In this document: piece after piece, positions 1-8,662 of the stretch
How the letters are laid out: each line of letters opens with the position of its first letter
Position numbering within the stretch: position 1 is the stretch's first letter
Assembly: GCA_003216975.1 (NCBI GenBank)
Contig: QCHY01000017.1
Coordinates: 1 to 41,019 of the forward strand
DNA: 41,019 bases
DNA from: Prochlorococcus sp. AG-402-I20
GTDB taxonomy: Bacteria > Cyanobacteriota > Cyanobacteriia > PCC-6307 > Cyanobiaceae
Reading direction: 5' to 3'
Program-made: the position numbers and the translations under genes
Notes under the pieces: generated by a model
Database searches by the model: none
The model's input: only the letters and a program-made list of their open reading frames with translations
Told to the model about the DNA's origin: nothing

Positions 1-2397
1 TCTAGCAAACAGCATCAATGGCTTCCAAATCAATATGGAAAAATCAGTTTATCTATAAAAGATTATATAAGAGAAAAATATGCTACGTGGATAATCTCTT
101 CACAACCTAGTCGAGCAGTTTCACTCTTAGAAGAACATGAATGTGTCTCAAAATTCATACCCAATAATAAGGATTTTCATGCAATAAATGATATTATACT
201 TGATAATATACCGATAGCTATTAAAAATAATAATGAAGGTAATATTGAAGGGTTTTATCTACCTGCTTGGAAAATCACATTAATTACAGATAAGGAATTT
301 TTTGGTCAGCATAATATTTCTAGTACTGGATATATAAGAAGAAGAAAGCAATCAGAAAGTAAGAAGATTGACCCTAATAAGATGAAACCTGGTGACTATG
401 TCGTTCATAGAAACCATGGTATTGGCTTATTTCAAAATATTCAAAAGTTAAATATCAACGGAGAGTCGAGAGATTATCTTGTAATAAAATACGCGGACGG
501 AAAGCTAAGTGTTGCGGCTGATCAACTTGGTAGTTTGTGTAGATATAGGAATTCATCCTCTAAAAAACCTTCAATTAGCAAATTAGGAGGCACAAATTGG
601 AATAAAATTAAGGATAAGGCCAAAAAAGCTGTTAAAAAAGTTGCTATTGATCTAATTAAACTATATGCAGAAAGAAGTAAAGAAAAAGGATTCAAGTATC
701 CCACTGATGGTCCTTGGCAAGGTGAATTAGAAGACTCATTTCCATACGATCTAACACCAGACCAGGCAAAAGCTACAACTCAAGTTAAATGTGATATGGA
801 AAGTGATAAACCTATGGACAGATTAGTTTGTGGTGATGTTGGTTTTGGTAAGACTGAGGTCGCAATAAGAGCAATATTCAAAGCAATAACATCTGGAAAA
901 CAAATTGCATTGCTAGCACCAACGACTGTATTATCTCAACAACATTGGAGAACTATTTCAGATAGATTTGCACCTTACCCTATAAAAGTATCTTTACTTA
1001 ATAGATTTAAAACTAGTAGTGAGAGAAAACAAATATTAAGCGGACTTAAAGATGGTCAAATTGATGCTGTTATTGGTACACATCAGCTTCTGAACAAAAA
1101 ATTAGTTTATAAAGACTTAGGTCTTTTAGTTATAGATGAAGAACAAAGGTTTGGAGTTAATCAAAAGGAAAAAATAAAAGAGCTAAAAAAAAGTCTAGAT
1201 GTATTAACTCTATCTGCTACACCAATTCCACGGACCCTCTATATGAGTCTTTCTGGTGTACGTGAAATGAGTTTAATAACAACACCGCCACCATTAAGAA
1301 GACCAATTAAAACTCATCTAGCACCACACGATAATGAAATAATTAGAAGCGCAATTTCACAGGAGATTGATAGAGGTGGTCAAATATTTTATATTGTTCC
1401 TCGGATAAAGGGAATAGATGAAGTAGCAGAAAAAATAAAAATAATGATTCCTAATGTTAAATTATTGATTGCACACGGGCAAATGGAAGAAGGAGCATTA
1501 GAAAATGCAATGTTAGCGTTTAATGCAGGAGAAGCAGATATTTTGCTTTGTACAACTATTGTCGAAAGTGGATTAGATATTCCTAGAGTAAATACTATTT
1601 TAATTGAAGATTCTCACAAATTTGGTTTATCTCAACTTTATCAATTGAGAGGCAGAGTTGGCCGCAGTGGGGTACAAGCTCACGCATGGTTATTTTACCC
1701 AAGCAATGAGAAATTAAATGAGAATTCAAGACAACGGTTAAAAGCCATAAAAGAATTCAGTGATTTAGGAAGTGGATATCAATTAGCAATGAGAGATATG
1801 GAAATTAGAGGCGTAGGAAATATTCTAGGCATCGAACAAAGCGGTCAAATGGAAACAATAGGATTTGATTTATATATGGAATTATTGCAAGAGACGATCG
1901 CAGATATACAAGGACAAAAAATTCCATCGGTTGACGATACTCAAATAGATCTACCTATTACTGCTTTTATACCTGGCGATTGGATAACTAATCCAGATGA
2001 AAAAATAAATGCTTATAGATTAGCTACACAGTGTGAAAACAATGAAGCCTTAGTTAAATTTGCTAGCAACATGGTTGATAGATATGGAACATTACCAAAG
2101 GCAGTTGAATCACTAATAGAAGTAATGAAATTAAAAATTATCGCAAGAAAGTGTGGTTTCTCGAGAATTAAGTTAACTAAACCTAATGTTGAGCTTGAAA
2201 CAATGATGGATGAGCCAGCTTTTAAACTACTAAAAAAAGGACTGGCAAACCATCTTCACGGAAGATTTATCTTTAAAAAAGGAGATCGGTGCTCCACAGT
2301 GACCATTCGAGGTCTTGGTATATTGGAAAGTGATAAACTTCTAGATCAACTTACTGAGTGGTTGAACTTAATGAATTCTGAAATAGATAGTCCATAA
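1..2397 (+). CDS. mfd: Transcription-repair coupling factor Mfd, 5' end outside the window
   Basis: Mfd is a DNA translocase that removes RNA polymerase stalled at lesions and recruits UvrA. The frame is open from base 1, so the gene enters from the left; 798 residues are visible against roughly 1150-1200 for the family. In order: the end of the N-terminal region, a CarD-like RNA polymerase interaction domain starting near base 382 (PGDYVVHRNHGIG), Walker A GDVGFGKTE near 832, DEEQ box (VIDEEQRFG) near 1132, SATPIPRT near 1216, the motif V/VI region with QLRGRVGRSG near 1640-1670, and a C-terminal TRCF domain after about base 1950 (LPITAFIPGDWI). The methionine at 382 is internal, not a start. 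The family assignment is secure. Confidence 0.97.
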   Translation, partial: SSKQHQWLPNQYGKISLSIKDYIREKYATWIISSQPSRAVSLLEEHECVSKFIPNNKDFHAINDIILDNIPIAIKNNNEGNIEGFYLPAWKITLITDKEFFGQHNISSTGYIRRRKQSESKKIDPNKMKPGDYVVHRNHGIGLFQNIQKLNINGESRDYLVIKYADGKLSVAADQLGSLCRYRNSSSKKPSISKLGGTNWNKIKDKAKKAVKKVAIDLIKLYAERSKEKGFKYPTDGPWQGELEDSFPYDLTPDQAKATTQVKCDMESDKPMDRLVCGDVGFGKTEVAIRAIFKAITSGKQIALLAPTTVLSQQHWRTISDRFAPYPIKVSLLNRFKTSSERKQILSGLKDGQIDAVIGTHQLLNKKLVYKDLGLLVIDEEQRFGVNQKEKIKELKKSLDVLTLSATPIPRTLYMSLSGVREMSLITTPPPLRRPIKTHLAPHDNEIIRSAISQEIDRGGQIFYIVPRIKGIDEVAEKIKIMIPNVKLLIAHGQMEEGALENAMLAFNAGEADILLCTTIVESGLDIPRVNTILIEDSHKFGLSQLYQLRGRVGRSGVQAHAWLFYPSNEKLNENSRQRLKAIKEFSDLGSGYQLAMRDMEIRGVGNILGIEQSGQMETIGFDLYMELLQETIADIQGQKIPSVDDTQIDLPITAFIPGDWITNPDEKINAYRLATQCENNEALVKFASNMVDRYGTLPKAVESLIEVMKLKIIARKCGFSRIKLTKPNVELETMMDEPAFKLLKKGLANHLHGRFIFKKGDRCSTVTIRGLGILESDKLLDQLTEWLNLMNSEIDSP

Positions 2398-2561
2398 AAG
2401 AATTGTTCAATTTCTAAATTAGCGTGTCAATCCTTCAATTGGTTGAACTAAACGCTTTTAAAGTAAAAAATTGCTATAGTCACCAAAATTTGATTATTCG
2501 TACCTTGGGTGAACTAATAGAAATCAGTTCTAACCAATATGGTCTAAGTTTTTTTAGCGGA

Positions 2562-2672
2562 ATGATAAGTCTTTTAGCATTAGGGATTTATACAATTTTG
2601 ACTGTAGACACAGGAAACGATGATGATGATTCAGACTCAGGAAGTGGTGGATTAATGCAACCAGTAAATTAA
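2562..2672 (+). CDS. Small acidic single-span membrane protein, 36 aa
   Basis: The product has one hydrophobic segment (ISLLALGIYTILTV) followed by an acidic D-rich and glycine-rich tail ending LMQPVN. The frame is open back to a GTG at 2424, which would give 82 aa. I prefer the ATG at 2562 because the upstream extension has no recognisable character. The tail resembles small cyanobacterial membrane proteins I recall, but no function is known to me. Its stop overlaps by 4 bases the end of the convergent thioredoxin-like gene. Confidence 0.55.
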   Translation: MISLLALGIYTILTVDTGNDDDDSDSGSGGLMQPVN

Positions 2673-2989
2673 TTACAATTTGAATTAGAAATAAGCTTTG
2701 CAAGTCTTTCCCTAAAATCACCCTTAGCAATTCCACCTTTTAACTCACCAATAATTTCAAATTCTCCCTCAGGGTCATTAACCAATAAATAAGTCGGCCA
2801 GCCCATACCTTCTTTTGTAGGGTATTGTTTTAATAGAATTGGTCTATATTTCCTATAAACCACAGTATCCTGTAGTTTTACGCTAATAAATTCAACACCT
2901 AATTGATTTGCAACTTTAGAATCAAAGAAACTCATTCTGTGACAAGTTCCACAATCCTCAGAACTAAATTTAATCAGAGAACAGGACAT
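2669..2989 (-). CDS. Thioredoxin-like protein, 106 aa
   Basis: A short thioredoxin-fold protein. The N-terminal strand SLIKFSS leads straight into a CGTC redox motif (residues 13-16), and a cis-proline-type segment (GMGWPTYLLV) lies near residues 62-71. The length matches a single thioredoxin domain. CGTC replaces the classical CGPC, which usually points to a specialised thiol oxidoreductase rather than housekeeping thioredoxin. No signal peptide is visible, so it is probably cytosolic. It lies 53 bases downstream of the methyltransferase gene on the same strand, and the two could be co-transcribed. The substrate is unknown. Confidence 0.8.
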   Translation of the reverse strand: MSCSLIKFSSEDCGTCHRMSFFDSKVANQLGVEFISVKLQDTVVYRKYRPILLKQYPTKEGMGWPTYLLVNDPEGEFEIIGELKGGIAKGDFRERLAKLISNSNCN

Positions 2990-3042
2990 AAAAAAATACT
3001 ATTTTAAACTAATAATAAATATATCTATAAATAAAAACTAGT

Positions 3043-3693
3043 TCAGTTATTAGACTTATTGTTTCTTGCAATGACAGAAAAGAAAGGATCACTCTCTGAT
3101 GAATAAAACCCTAAAAGTTTTTTTTCATGGGTTTTTTCATTGTATATTTTTTCAATCCTCCATCCATTAGCAGTAAGAATACTAATTACGTATTCAATTC
3201 TTTTTTCTTCTGAGGAATAAGTCCAGATATTTGGAGCTTTGGTCCAGAATGCACGATTAGTGAACGATATTATCAATAATGAATCAGATTTGATAATCCT
3301 TGAAAGTTCTAATGAAACCTTTTCGGGATATTGAAGATATTGCCAACCAGCAACAATGAGACCAACATCAATAGAAGAATCTTCTATTGGCATAGTTTGT
3401 TTTTTATTAAAATTTTGGATCCAATACCTGTCAAGCCTTTTATTAGCATTCAACTCAGCTTCATTCAGCCCATGCCCAATAACTTTTTTATATCTAATAT
3501 TAGATGGTAAATGGCTTACCCAACTACTCATTAAATCTAAGATCACGTGATGATTAACTAGATACTCTAAGTATAAATTTGTAAGTCTAGATCTGAATGA
3601 ATCGCTAAGATGATGAACATATCTCGGCTTTTGATAAAAAATTTGATCATCAGCAATATCCAATTTATCTCTATCATTACTTGAAAGTTTCAT
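3043..3693 (-). CDS. Class I SAM-dependent methyltransferase-like protein, 216 aa
   Basis: The layout is that of a Methyltransf_11-type domain. It has a first strand with VILDLMSSW (residues about 52-60), a second region with VIGHGLNEAEL, and the pattern MPIEDSSIDVGLIVAGWQYL (near 101-120). That pattern is the usual 'sfDvv....l.yl' segment just before helix D. LIISFTNRAFW follows as the next strand. The first loop is DLMSSW rather than the glycine-rich DLGCG, as in a cyanobacterial/plastid subfamily I associate with this pattern. The substrate cannot be inferred. It is soluble and was probably transcribed with the thioredoxin-like gene downstream. Confidence 0.72.
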   Translation of the reverse strand: MKLSSNDRDKLDIADDQIFYQKPRYVHHLSDSFRSRLTNLYLEYLVNHHVILDLMSSWVSHLPSNIRYKKVIGHGLNEAELNANKRLDRYWIQNFNKKQTMPIEDSSIDVGLIVAGWQYLQYPEKVSLELSRIIKSDSLLIISFTNRAFWTKAPNIWTYSSEEKRIEYVISILTANGWRIEKIYNEKTHEKKLLGFYSSESDPFFSVIARNNKSNN

Positions 3694-3861
3694 CTAAAGA
3701 AAATATTTATATAATATTAGACGATTTTTATTTAATTAGTGCCAATCTTCAATGTAAAATATAATTAAGATAAAAAAATACCATTAAATATCTCTATTAA
3801 TTAACTATAATTTTGTCATGCTAATAAACTATAGTTATAAAATAAGAGTAAAGGAATTAGA

Positions 3862-4473
3862 TCATCTTTTATAATCATCAGATAAAATCGGAGAAGCTTT
3901 AGTATTTTCTCTTAACTCAAACTTATTATTAGTTGGGATAAGTAGTAATAAGGAACTAGTAAATAGAAACAAAACTAATGCATAACAAAAATTAAAGTTC
4001 CACTTTGAATTAGAACTATTAGTGATGATGTATCTCTTACTAAATGGAATTTCTTGATTTATATCCCATGTTATATTAAATCTGGTATCAAATCTCAATA
4101 GGTCAAAACATCTTGTTAGATCAGCCAATTCAGAATCATCTAATTTAATCTCTAAAGGTTTAACATCTTTTTTGGTACTATTCAAGAGCAATTTATGGTA
4201 AGTTCCAAAAGGAAAAATTGTCGCAATGTTATCTTTAGATATAAATTTCTTTCTAATTCCAGAGATATAGGATCTAGAATATAGAAGTATTACTTGCATC
4301 AAATTATCAAGATGCTCCTTCTCTCCTTCTAATATTGGTGAACCGATAATTTTTAATTTCCATGAAGACAATATACCTATGGTGGCTTCTGAATCTCCAT
4401 TTGAAACATCTGGCATCCCTGCTAATTCGAGGGAAGATGAGTTTTGATCAAATCTATAAGATAAATTAATCAT
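3862..4473 (-). CDS. DUF4335-type cyanobacterial protein, 203 aa
   Basis: This conserved cyanobacterial family of unknown function typically sits beside DUF3038, as here (9 bases apart on the same strand). The N-terminal two thirds are soluble and mixed alpha/beta (MINLSYRFDQ, then a WKLKIIG strand pair). A C-terminal transmembrane segment (FCYALVLFLFTSSLLLLI, about residues 162-180) is followed by a short polar tail, so the bulk is probably anchored to a membrane on its cytosolic side. I assign the family from recall of the sequence pattern and the neighbour. The role is unknown. Confidence 0.65.
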   Translation of the reverse strand: MINLSYRFDQNSSSLELAGMPDVSNGDSEATIGILSSWKLKIIGSPILEGEKEHLDNLMQVILLYSRSYISGIRKKFISKDNIATIFPFGTYHKLLLNSTKKDVKPLEIKLDDSELADLTRCFDLLRFDTRFNITWDINQEIPFSKRYIITNSSNSKWNFNFCYALVLFLFTSSLLLLIPTNNKFELRENTKASPILSDDYKR

Positions 4474-4482
4474 TTATTTATT

Positions 4483-5049
4483 CTATTTAAGATAATACAA
4501 AGAGGCTTTTAATCGATTAGCACCACCCTCTCCAGAAGAAAGAGAAAGTATAACTAATAAATCTCTAAAAAATTGATTATTATCATCAAGTAATAAGGTG
4601 GAAATATAACTACGATTGGTATTCATCCTTTCCCGAATAAGTGATTTAAGACGTTTATTGAATAAAGACCATCGTTCTTGATTAAGTGTCTTAGATTCTT
4701 TTGAGGAAAGTAATTGTCTGATAAGGGGATAAAGATTATCTGCCATAGATGAAATAAGAAGAACAAGTGAATCAATTTGCTCAGATGATAAAGAATCAAA
4801 AGTATAAGTATTCCTCAAAGGGTTAGAACATCTCATTTTCCAAAATTGAACTCTACTAGAGAAATCATTCGATAATCCAATATCCTTAGCCTTCAAAAAT
4901 AAAGAATCGGTTGCATTGATTTGAAGCGTTTCAATAACTAAAATTAAAAAATCTAGTTTTTTTGGGGTATCAATAGCAATAACGCAATTTTCAAGCTTCT
5001 TATTAACAGTTGCTTCGTGATCTTTTTTAGCAATTATTGAGCTATTCAT
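4483..5049 (-). CDS. DUF3038-type cyanobacterial protein, 188 aa
   Basis: A helical protein that matches in length and layout the cyanobacterial DUF3038 family. It has LDFLILVIETLQIN near the N-terminus, the segment FWKMRCSNPLR, and a C-terminal half with LVLLISSMADNLYPLIRQLL. The frame extends to a TTG at 5061, but the ATG at 5049 (MNSSIIAKK) is the more likely start. It is followed after 9 bases by the DUF4335 gene, the arrangement known from other cyanobacteria, which suggests that the two work together. A divergent promoter region of about 110 bases separates it from apt. The function is unknown. Confidence 0.68.
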   Translation of the reverse strand: MNSSIIAKKDHEATVNKKLENCVIAIDTPKKLDFLILVIETLQINATDSLFLKAKDIGLSNDFSSRVQFWKMRCSNPLRNTYTFDSLSSEQIDSLVLLISSMADNLYPLIRQLLSSKESKTLNQERWSLFNKRLKSLIRERMNTNRSYISTLLLDDNNQFFRDLLVILSLSSGEGGANRLKASLYYLK

Positions 5050-5161
5050 TATGCGTAGCAACTAAATTGGATTTCATCATAATTTTAATAATGACAGGTG
5101 ATTGAAGATTAGCTAGCTTTATTGTTAGTTTTATAAAACTGCACACCTATAATTGTGACGA

Positions 5162-5680
5162 ATGGAAAACTTGAAGAAATATATAAATGAAATAAAGAAT
5201 TTTCCAAAGGAGGGAATAGTCTTCAAAGATATAAACCCCATATATAAAGAGCCAAAAGCATGGAATGAATTAATGATCCCCTTACAAAGGTTAATATCTA
5301 CTACTAAACCAGACTATATAGCTGGCATAGAATCGAGAGGATTTATACCTGCATCCGCTTTAGCGTTTAAACATGAGGTTGGTTTCATTCCTATAAGAAA
5401 ACCTAATAAACTTCCTGGTAAAGTAATAGGTGTTAATTATAAACTTGAATATGGCGAAGATAGATTAGAAATCCAACAGAATTCATTTAATAAAGATAGT
5501 AAGGTAATTTTAATAGATGATTTACTGGCTACAGGAGGTACTGCAGAAGCCGCAGGAAACTTAATAAAGAAAGCAGGAGGTAATTTAATTGGTTACGCTT
5601 TTCTTGTAGAACTTACTGAACTCAATGGCAAAAAAAAATTAGATACCAACTTATTTATAGAAAGTCTAATAAAGTATTAA
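5162..5680 (+). CDS. apt: Adenine phosphoribosyltransferase
   Basis: This enzyme salvages adenine with PRPP to give AMP and pyrophosphate. The 172-residue length is typical. The N-terminal IKNFPKEGIVFKDINP is the family signature, followed by YIAGIESRGFI (pyrophosphate and purine contacts) and IRKPNKLPG in the flexible loop. The PRPP-binding motif VILIDDLLATGGTA lies near residues 118-131. It is cytosolic. The 3' end overlaps the convergent DUF2949 gene by 4 bases, and the gene is divergent from DUF3038, so it is probably monocistronic. Confidence 0.96.
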   Translation: MENLKKYINEIKNFPKEGIVFKDINPIYKEPKAWNELMIPLQRLISTTKPDYIAGIESRGFIPASALAFKHEVGFIPIRKPNKLPGKVIGVNYKLEYGEDRLEIQQNSFNKDSKVILIDDLLATGGTAEAAGNLIKKAGGNLIGYAFLVELTELNGKKKLDTNLFIESLIKY

Positions 5681-5913
5681 TAACCTTTTGACCACATAAG
5701 TATTGTCTTTAATTGAAAGAGAGTGATCAAACCATAACTCCACATAACAATTGGCAATGGAGAATTTTCTAAACGTGCTCTTTTAATACCTAATTCTAAT
5801 GCACTTCGGCTTATTCCAAGTTTATCAATAATAAAATTGCACAATTCATCCGATGGTGGATTAATAGAATTACTAGTATTATTTATATGCATAGAATACA
5901 AATTAGATTCCAT
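5677..5913 (-). CDS. DUF2949-type cyanobacterial protein, 78 aa
   Basis: The core fits the cyanobacterial DUF2949 pattern: a helix (LCNFIIDKLGISRSALELGI), then SPLPIVMWSYGLITLFQLKTIL, in which a Pro-rich turn and the W-x-Y-G-L-I-T motif are the hallmarks. About 18 polar residues precede the domain. Its start lies inside the last 11 bases of the flavin hydroxylase gene, so the two are probably translationally coupled. The function is unknown; the helical arrangement could serve in protein-protein contact. Confidence 0.75.
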   Translation of the reverse strand: MESNLYSMHINNTSNSINPPSDELCNFIIDKLGISRSALELGIKRARLENSPLPIVMWSYGLITLFQLKTILMWSKGY

Positions 5914-7015
5914 TTGTCATTATATGTAGTATATTTTTTCTAATAAAAGATGATTTTTTTAAAATAAAGAAAACTAATTTCCTAGGGAGTATAAAAATAT
6001 TAATATTACTTCTAGAATACCTAACTAATGAATCGGTTAACAAAGATATAGACAAAACATCAATGAATCTCGACAATGAATATAAGAATGGAATAATAGA
6101 ATGATTATTCCTTAATATTGGTAAGGATATCAATTTCGCAAGACAATCAACATCTCGCCAACATAAATTTAAACCTTGTCCTCCTACAGGGTGAAACTTA
6201 TGAGCGGTTTCACCTAAAAAAATATATTTACCAGAAAAGAATGAATAATTAAGAATAAAGTTAATTGGGAAAGATTCTGGTACACCAATAATAGTGTCTG
6301 GCTGAACTCCGTTTGGGAGAATTGTTGCCAAATAATCTAAAAATAAAGCCTTTGACAAAGACATATTATAATTAGCTTTTTCAATAGGTTGACTACATAT
6401 TATTTGAAACAAATCTCCTCCTAGAGGTAAAACGGCAAAAGGTCCATCAGAGTTTAATATTTCAAATGCTTCATTGGATTTGACTCCTCTTAACAAAACC
6501 TTCGCGGTAATACACATTTGATCATAATTAAAATTTAAAGAGTGAGTCTTAAGTTTCTTCTTAGTATTTGAATTTGATCCATCAGCAGCGAGTATTAAGT
6601 CATAATTATTAGTATTAGGTATAACCGATGTAGGAATTTTATTAATATTATCGATATTTGATATGAAGTCTAATATTGATAACATAATATTTTTATGTTC
6701 TGCAATCCAACCTACTGCTGAATACTTTTGGTCAGAATTATTTAAATCATTAATAAGAAATTGAAATTTTTTATTTAATTCATAATCTATTACATTTAAA
6801 TATTGAAAAGGAACCAAATTGGATACAAAATAAGACCATATTCCAATTTTTTGTAAAATCCTTCTAGAAGAATGTGTAAGAGCATATGTTCGATCTCTAT
6901 TTATAAGTTCTTCGTCAGACAATCTTTCATATAGATCAACTCTACAGCCAGCATTTGCTAATGATATTGCTGCCAAGGATCCAGTTAATCCAGAACCAAT
7001 AATTGCTATATTCAT
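5903..7015 (-). CDS. UbiH/COQ6-family FAD-dependent monooxygenase, 370 aa
   Basis: A class A flavoprotein hydroxylase. It starts with the FAD-binding dinucleotide motif (IAIIGSGLTGSLAA) and an acidic residue at the end of strand 2 (VDLYER). It has the NADPH/FAD signature with LILAADGSNS near residue 140-147, and the second FAD motif FLGETAHKFHPVGGQGLN near 275-290. The frame reaches a TTG at 7021, but the ATG at 7015 puts the dinucleotide motif at the usual position. Relatives act on quinone rings; in cyanobacteria a role in quinone synthesis or modification is possible, which is inference. The C-terminal 60 residues are hydrophobic, consistent with membrane association. It overlaps DUF2949 by 11 bases. 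Confidence 0.85.
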   Translation of the reverse strand: MNIAIIGSGLTGSLAAISLANAGCRVDLYERLSDEELINRDRTYALTHSSRRILQKIGIWSYFVSNLVPFQYLNVIDYELNKKFQFLINDLNNSDQKYSAVGWIAEHKNIMLSILDFISNIDNINKIPTSVIPNTNNYDLILAADGSNSNTKKKLKTHSLNFNYDQMCITAKVLLRGVKSNEAFEILNSDGPFAVLPLGGDLFQIICSQPIEKANYNMSLSKALFLDYLATILPNGVQPDTIIGVPESFPINFILNYSFFSGKYIFLGETAHKFHPVGGQGLNLCWRDVDCLAKLISLPILRNNHSIIPFLYSLSRFIDVLSISLLTDSLVRYSRSNINIFILPRKLVFFILKKSSFIRKNILHIMTNGI

Positions 7016-7039
7016 AGACAATATTATACCAAAAAATAT

Positions 7040-7687
7040 TTAGTTTAAAACTCTCATATTAACAAATTCTTCAAATGCAGGACGAAGAAGAAATGGGTAA
7101 GAACCAATCCATAAATTTATTTCTGGACACCATGCATCACTTATAGCTTGTATCCTATCAAAATCTCTTCTATTACTAAAAACAACACAGTGAATTCTCA
7201 TTCCTTTAGTAAGTATATTGAACTTACTTTGTAATGGAAAACTTATATTACCTATAAAGCCGTCTTCATCTTCTATGTCCAAAACCACCCATGTTCGTTT
7301 TTTCTCTAATACCTCTAACCTTCCATCGTTATTTGCTTGTTCCAGTTGATTTTCAACCCTATCTTCAACATAAACATCAGAAATATATCCATCAACCAAT
7401 GCTGCAAAAGAAAAACTTTTAAACTTAGAATTTTTTCTACTTGCTTCAAGAATTGGTCCCCATAAAATATATAAAAGAAAAATTACACCTAAAACCAACC
7501 ACAATGAGTAAAACTGACTTGTTACTTGACTTTGGCTAATGAGCAATGTAATAACACCTCCAATGGCGGAGATCATAATCCGTTGAAAAATCTTCTGAGG
7601 ATTACCCAAGGCTGAATTAAATTGCTTCCCGGTTGCTACATAAGGGATCAATTTATTTATCTCGTTTTGCTTAATCGGAAATAACAT
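7040..7687 (-). CDS. Cyanobacterial conserved membrane protein, 215 aa
   Basis: Two adjacent transmembrane segments (about residues 35-53 and 58-78: MISAIGGVITLLIS, then LWLVLGVIFLLYILWGPIL) are followed by a soluble domain of about 130 residues containing an OB-like or beta-rich stretch (WVVLDIEDEDGFIGNISF, then RIHCVVFSNRRDF). Homologues in cyanobacteria are sometimes labelled as phosphate transporter permease, but nothing in the sequence supports transport. The gene sits between dapB and the flavin hydroxylase with gaps of 12 and about 25 bases, so it is likely in one transcription unit. The function is unknown. Confidence 0.75.
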   Translation of the reverse strand: MLFPIKQNEINKLIPYVATGKQFNSALGNPQKIFQRIMISAIGGVITLLISQSQVTSQFYSLWLVLGVIFLLYILWGPILEASRKNSKFKSFSFAALVDGYISDVYVEDRVENQLEQANNDGRLEVLEKKRTWVVLDIEDEDGFIGNISFPLQSKFNILTKGMRIHCVVFSNRRDFDRIQAISDAWCPEINLWIGSYPFLLRPAFEEFVNMRVLN

Positions 7688-7699
7688 TTATATAAATAA

Positions 7700-8548
7700 C
7701 TATAGGATTTTCTCTAGTCCATAAACCAATTTATTGAAAGATCTAATTTTTTTAACCACCAGTAGAACTCCTGGCATGTAAGCAGAACGATCAATAGTGT
7801 TATGAGCTAGCTCATAAGTCTCTCCATTGGAACCAAACATGACTTGTTGATGAGCAACAAGCCCAGGTAGTCTTACAGAATGTAGTCTCAAACCACTGGG
7901 ACGAGATCCGCCCCGAGAACCTTCGATAGATTCCTCTTCATTTACTAAAGGTTTATTAAAAGCTGAGCGTTGCTCCTCCATCAATTGGGCCGTCTTAATG
8001 CAAGTTCCACTTGGGGCGTCAGCTTTCTTATTGTGATGCATTTCTGTTAATTCAGCGAACTCATAAAAACGAGCAGCTGCTGCGGCTGCTTGCTGCAGTA
8101 AAACCATCCCTACCGAAAAGTTAGGAATAATAGCTGTACCAAGGGAAGCCTTTTCTGCAAATTTAAAAAGATCATCTAATTGATCTGTGGTAATTCCAGT
8201 TGTACCAATTACAGGATGAACTCCATATGCAATTGATGTCCGAGCGTGCTTATAAGCAACTTTGGGATGAGTGAAATCAACTAGTACAGCCCCATTATTC
8301 GATTCATTTTTAGGAACATTCTGACTTGCAGCACATAAAGAACCTTCAAAATCACTTGAAAGAAATACATCCAGAGGTCCTAAACCAATTAATGATCCTA
8401 TATCTTGGCCTTCTTTTTCCTTTTGATTATCAATTGCACCAACAAGCTGATAATCAGCGGATGAATTAATTGCTTTAATAACCTCAGATCCCATTCGACC
8501 TAAAGCGCCTGCGACTAAAACTGGTATTGATTGATTAGCAGAACTCAT
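7700..8548 (-). CDS. dapB: 4-hydroxy-tetrahydrodipicolinate reductase
   Basis: DapB reduces hydroxy-tetrahydrodipicolinate with NAD(P)H in the diaminopimelate/lysine pathway, which also feeds peptidoglycan. The nucleotide-binding GALGRMGSEV lies near the N-terminus, the strand VLVDFTHP follows, then PNFSVGMVLL, and the catalytic/substrate motif HHNKKADAPSGT gives the expected order. I chose the ATG at 8548 (MSSANQS), which yields 282 aa. An upstream in-frame ATG at 8596 would add 16 residues unlike the family. The protein is cytosolic. The gene is divergent from chlH over a gap of about 114 bases. Confidence 0.95.
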   Translation of the reverse strand: MSSANQSIPVLVAGALGRMGSEVIKAINSSADYQLVGAIDNQKEKEGQDIGSLIGLGPLDVFLSSDFEGSLCAASQNVPKNESNNGAVLVDFTHPKVAYKHARTSIAYGVHPVIGTTGITTDQLDDLFKFAEKASLGTAIIPNFSVGMVLLQQAAAAAARFYEFAELTEMHHNKKADAPSGTCIKTAQLMEEQRSAFNKPLVNEEESIEGSRGGSRPSGLRLHSVRLPGLVAHQQVMFGSNGETYELAHNTIDRSAYMPGVLLVVKKIRSFNKLVYGLEKIL

Positions 8549-8662
8549 AGAATTTCTTTTTTTACAATCATATTTGATATCCCTTGTAACACGCATTAAC
8601 TAAATAACACACTAAAGGGCCACTGAACACTAGGCTTGGTCGAATTCCATTAGAAGAAAAAG
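8549..8662. promoter_or_regulatory. Divergent intergenic region dapB-chlH
   Basis: This 114-base stretch must hold the promoters of both dapB (minus) and chlH (plus). It includes a comparatively GC-rich patch around 8615-8645 and a purine-rich AAGAAAAAG just before the chlH ATG as a weak ribosome-binding site. I could not fix a -10 or -35 box with confidence. Confidence 0.4.
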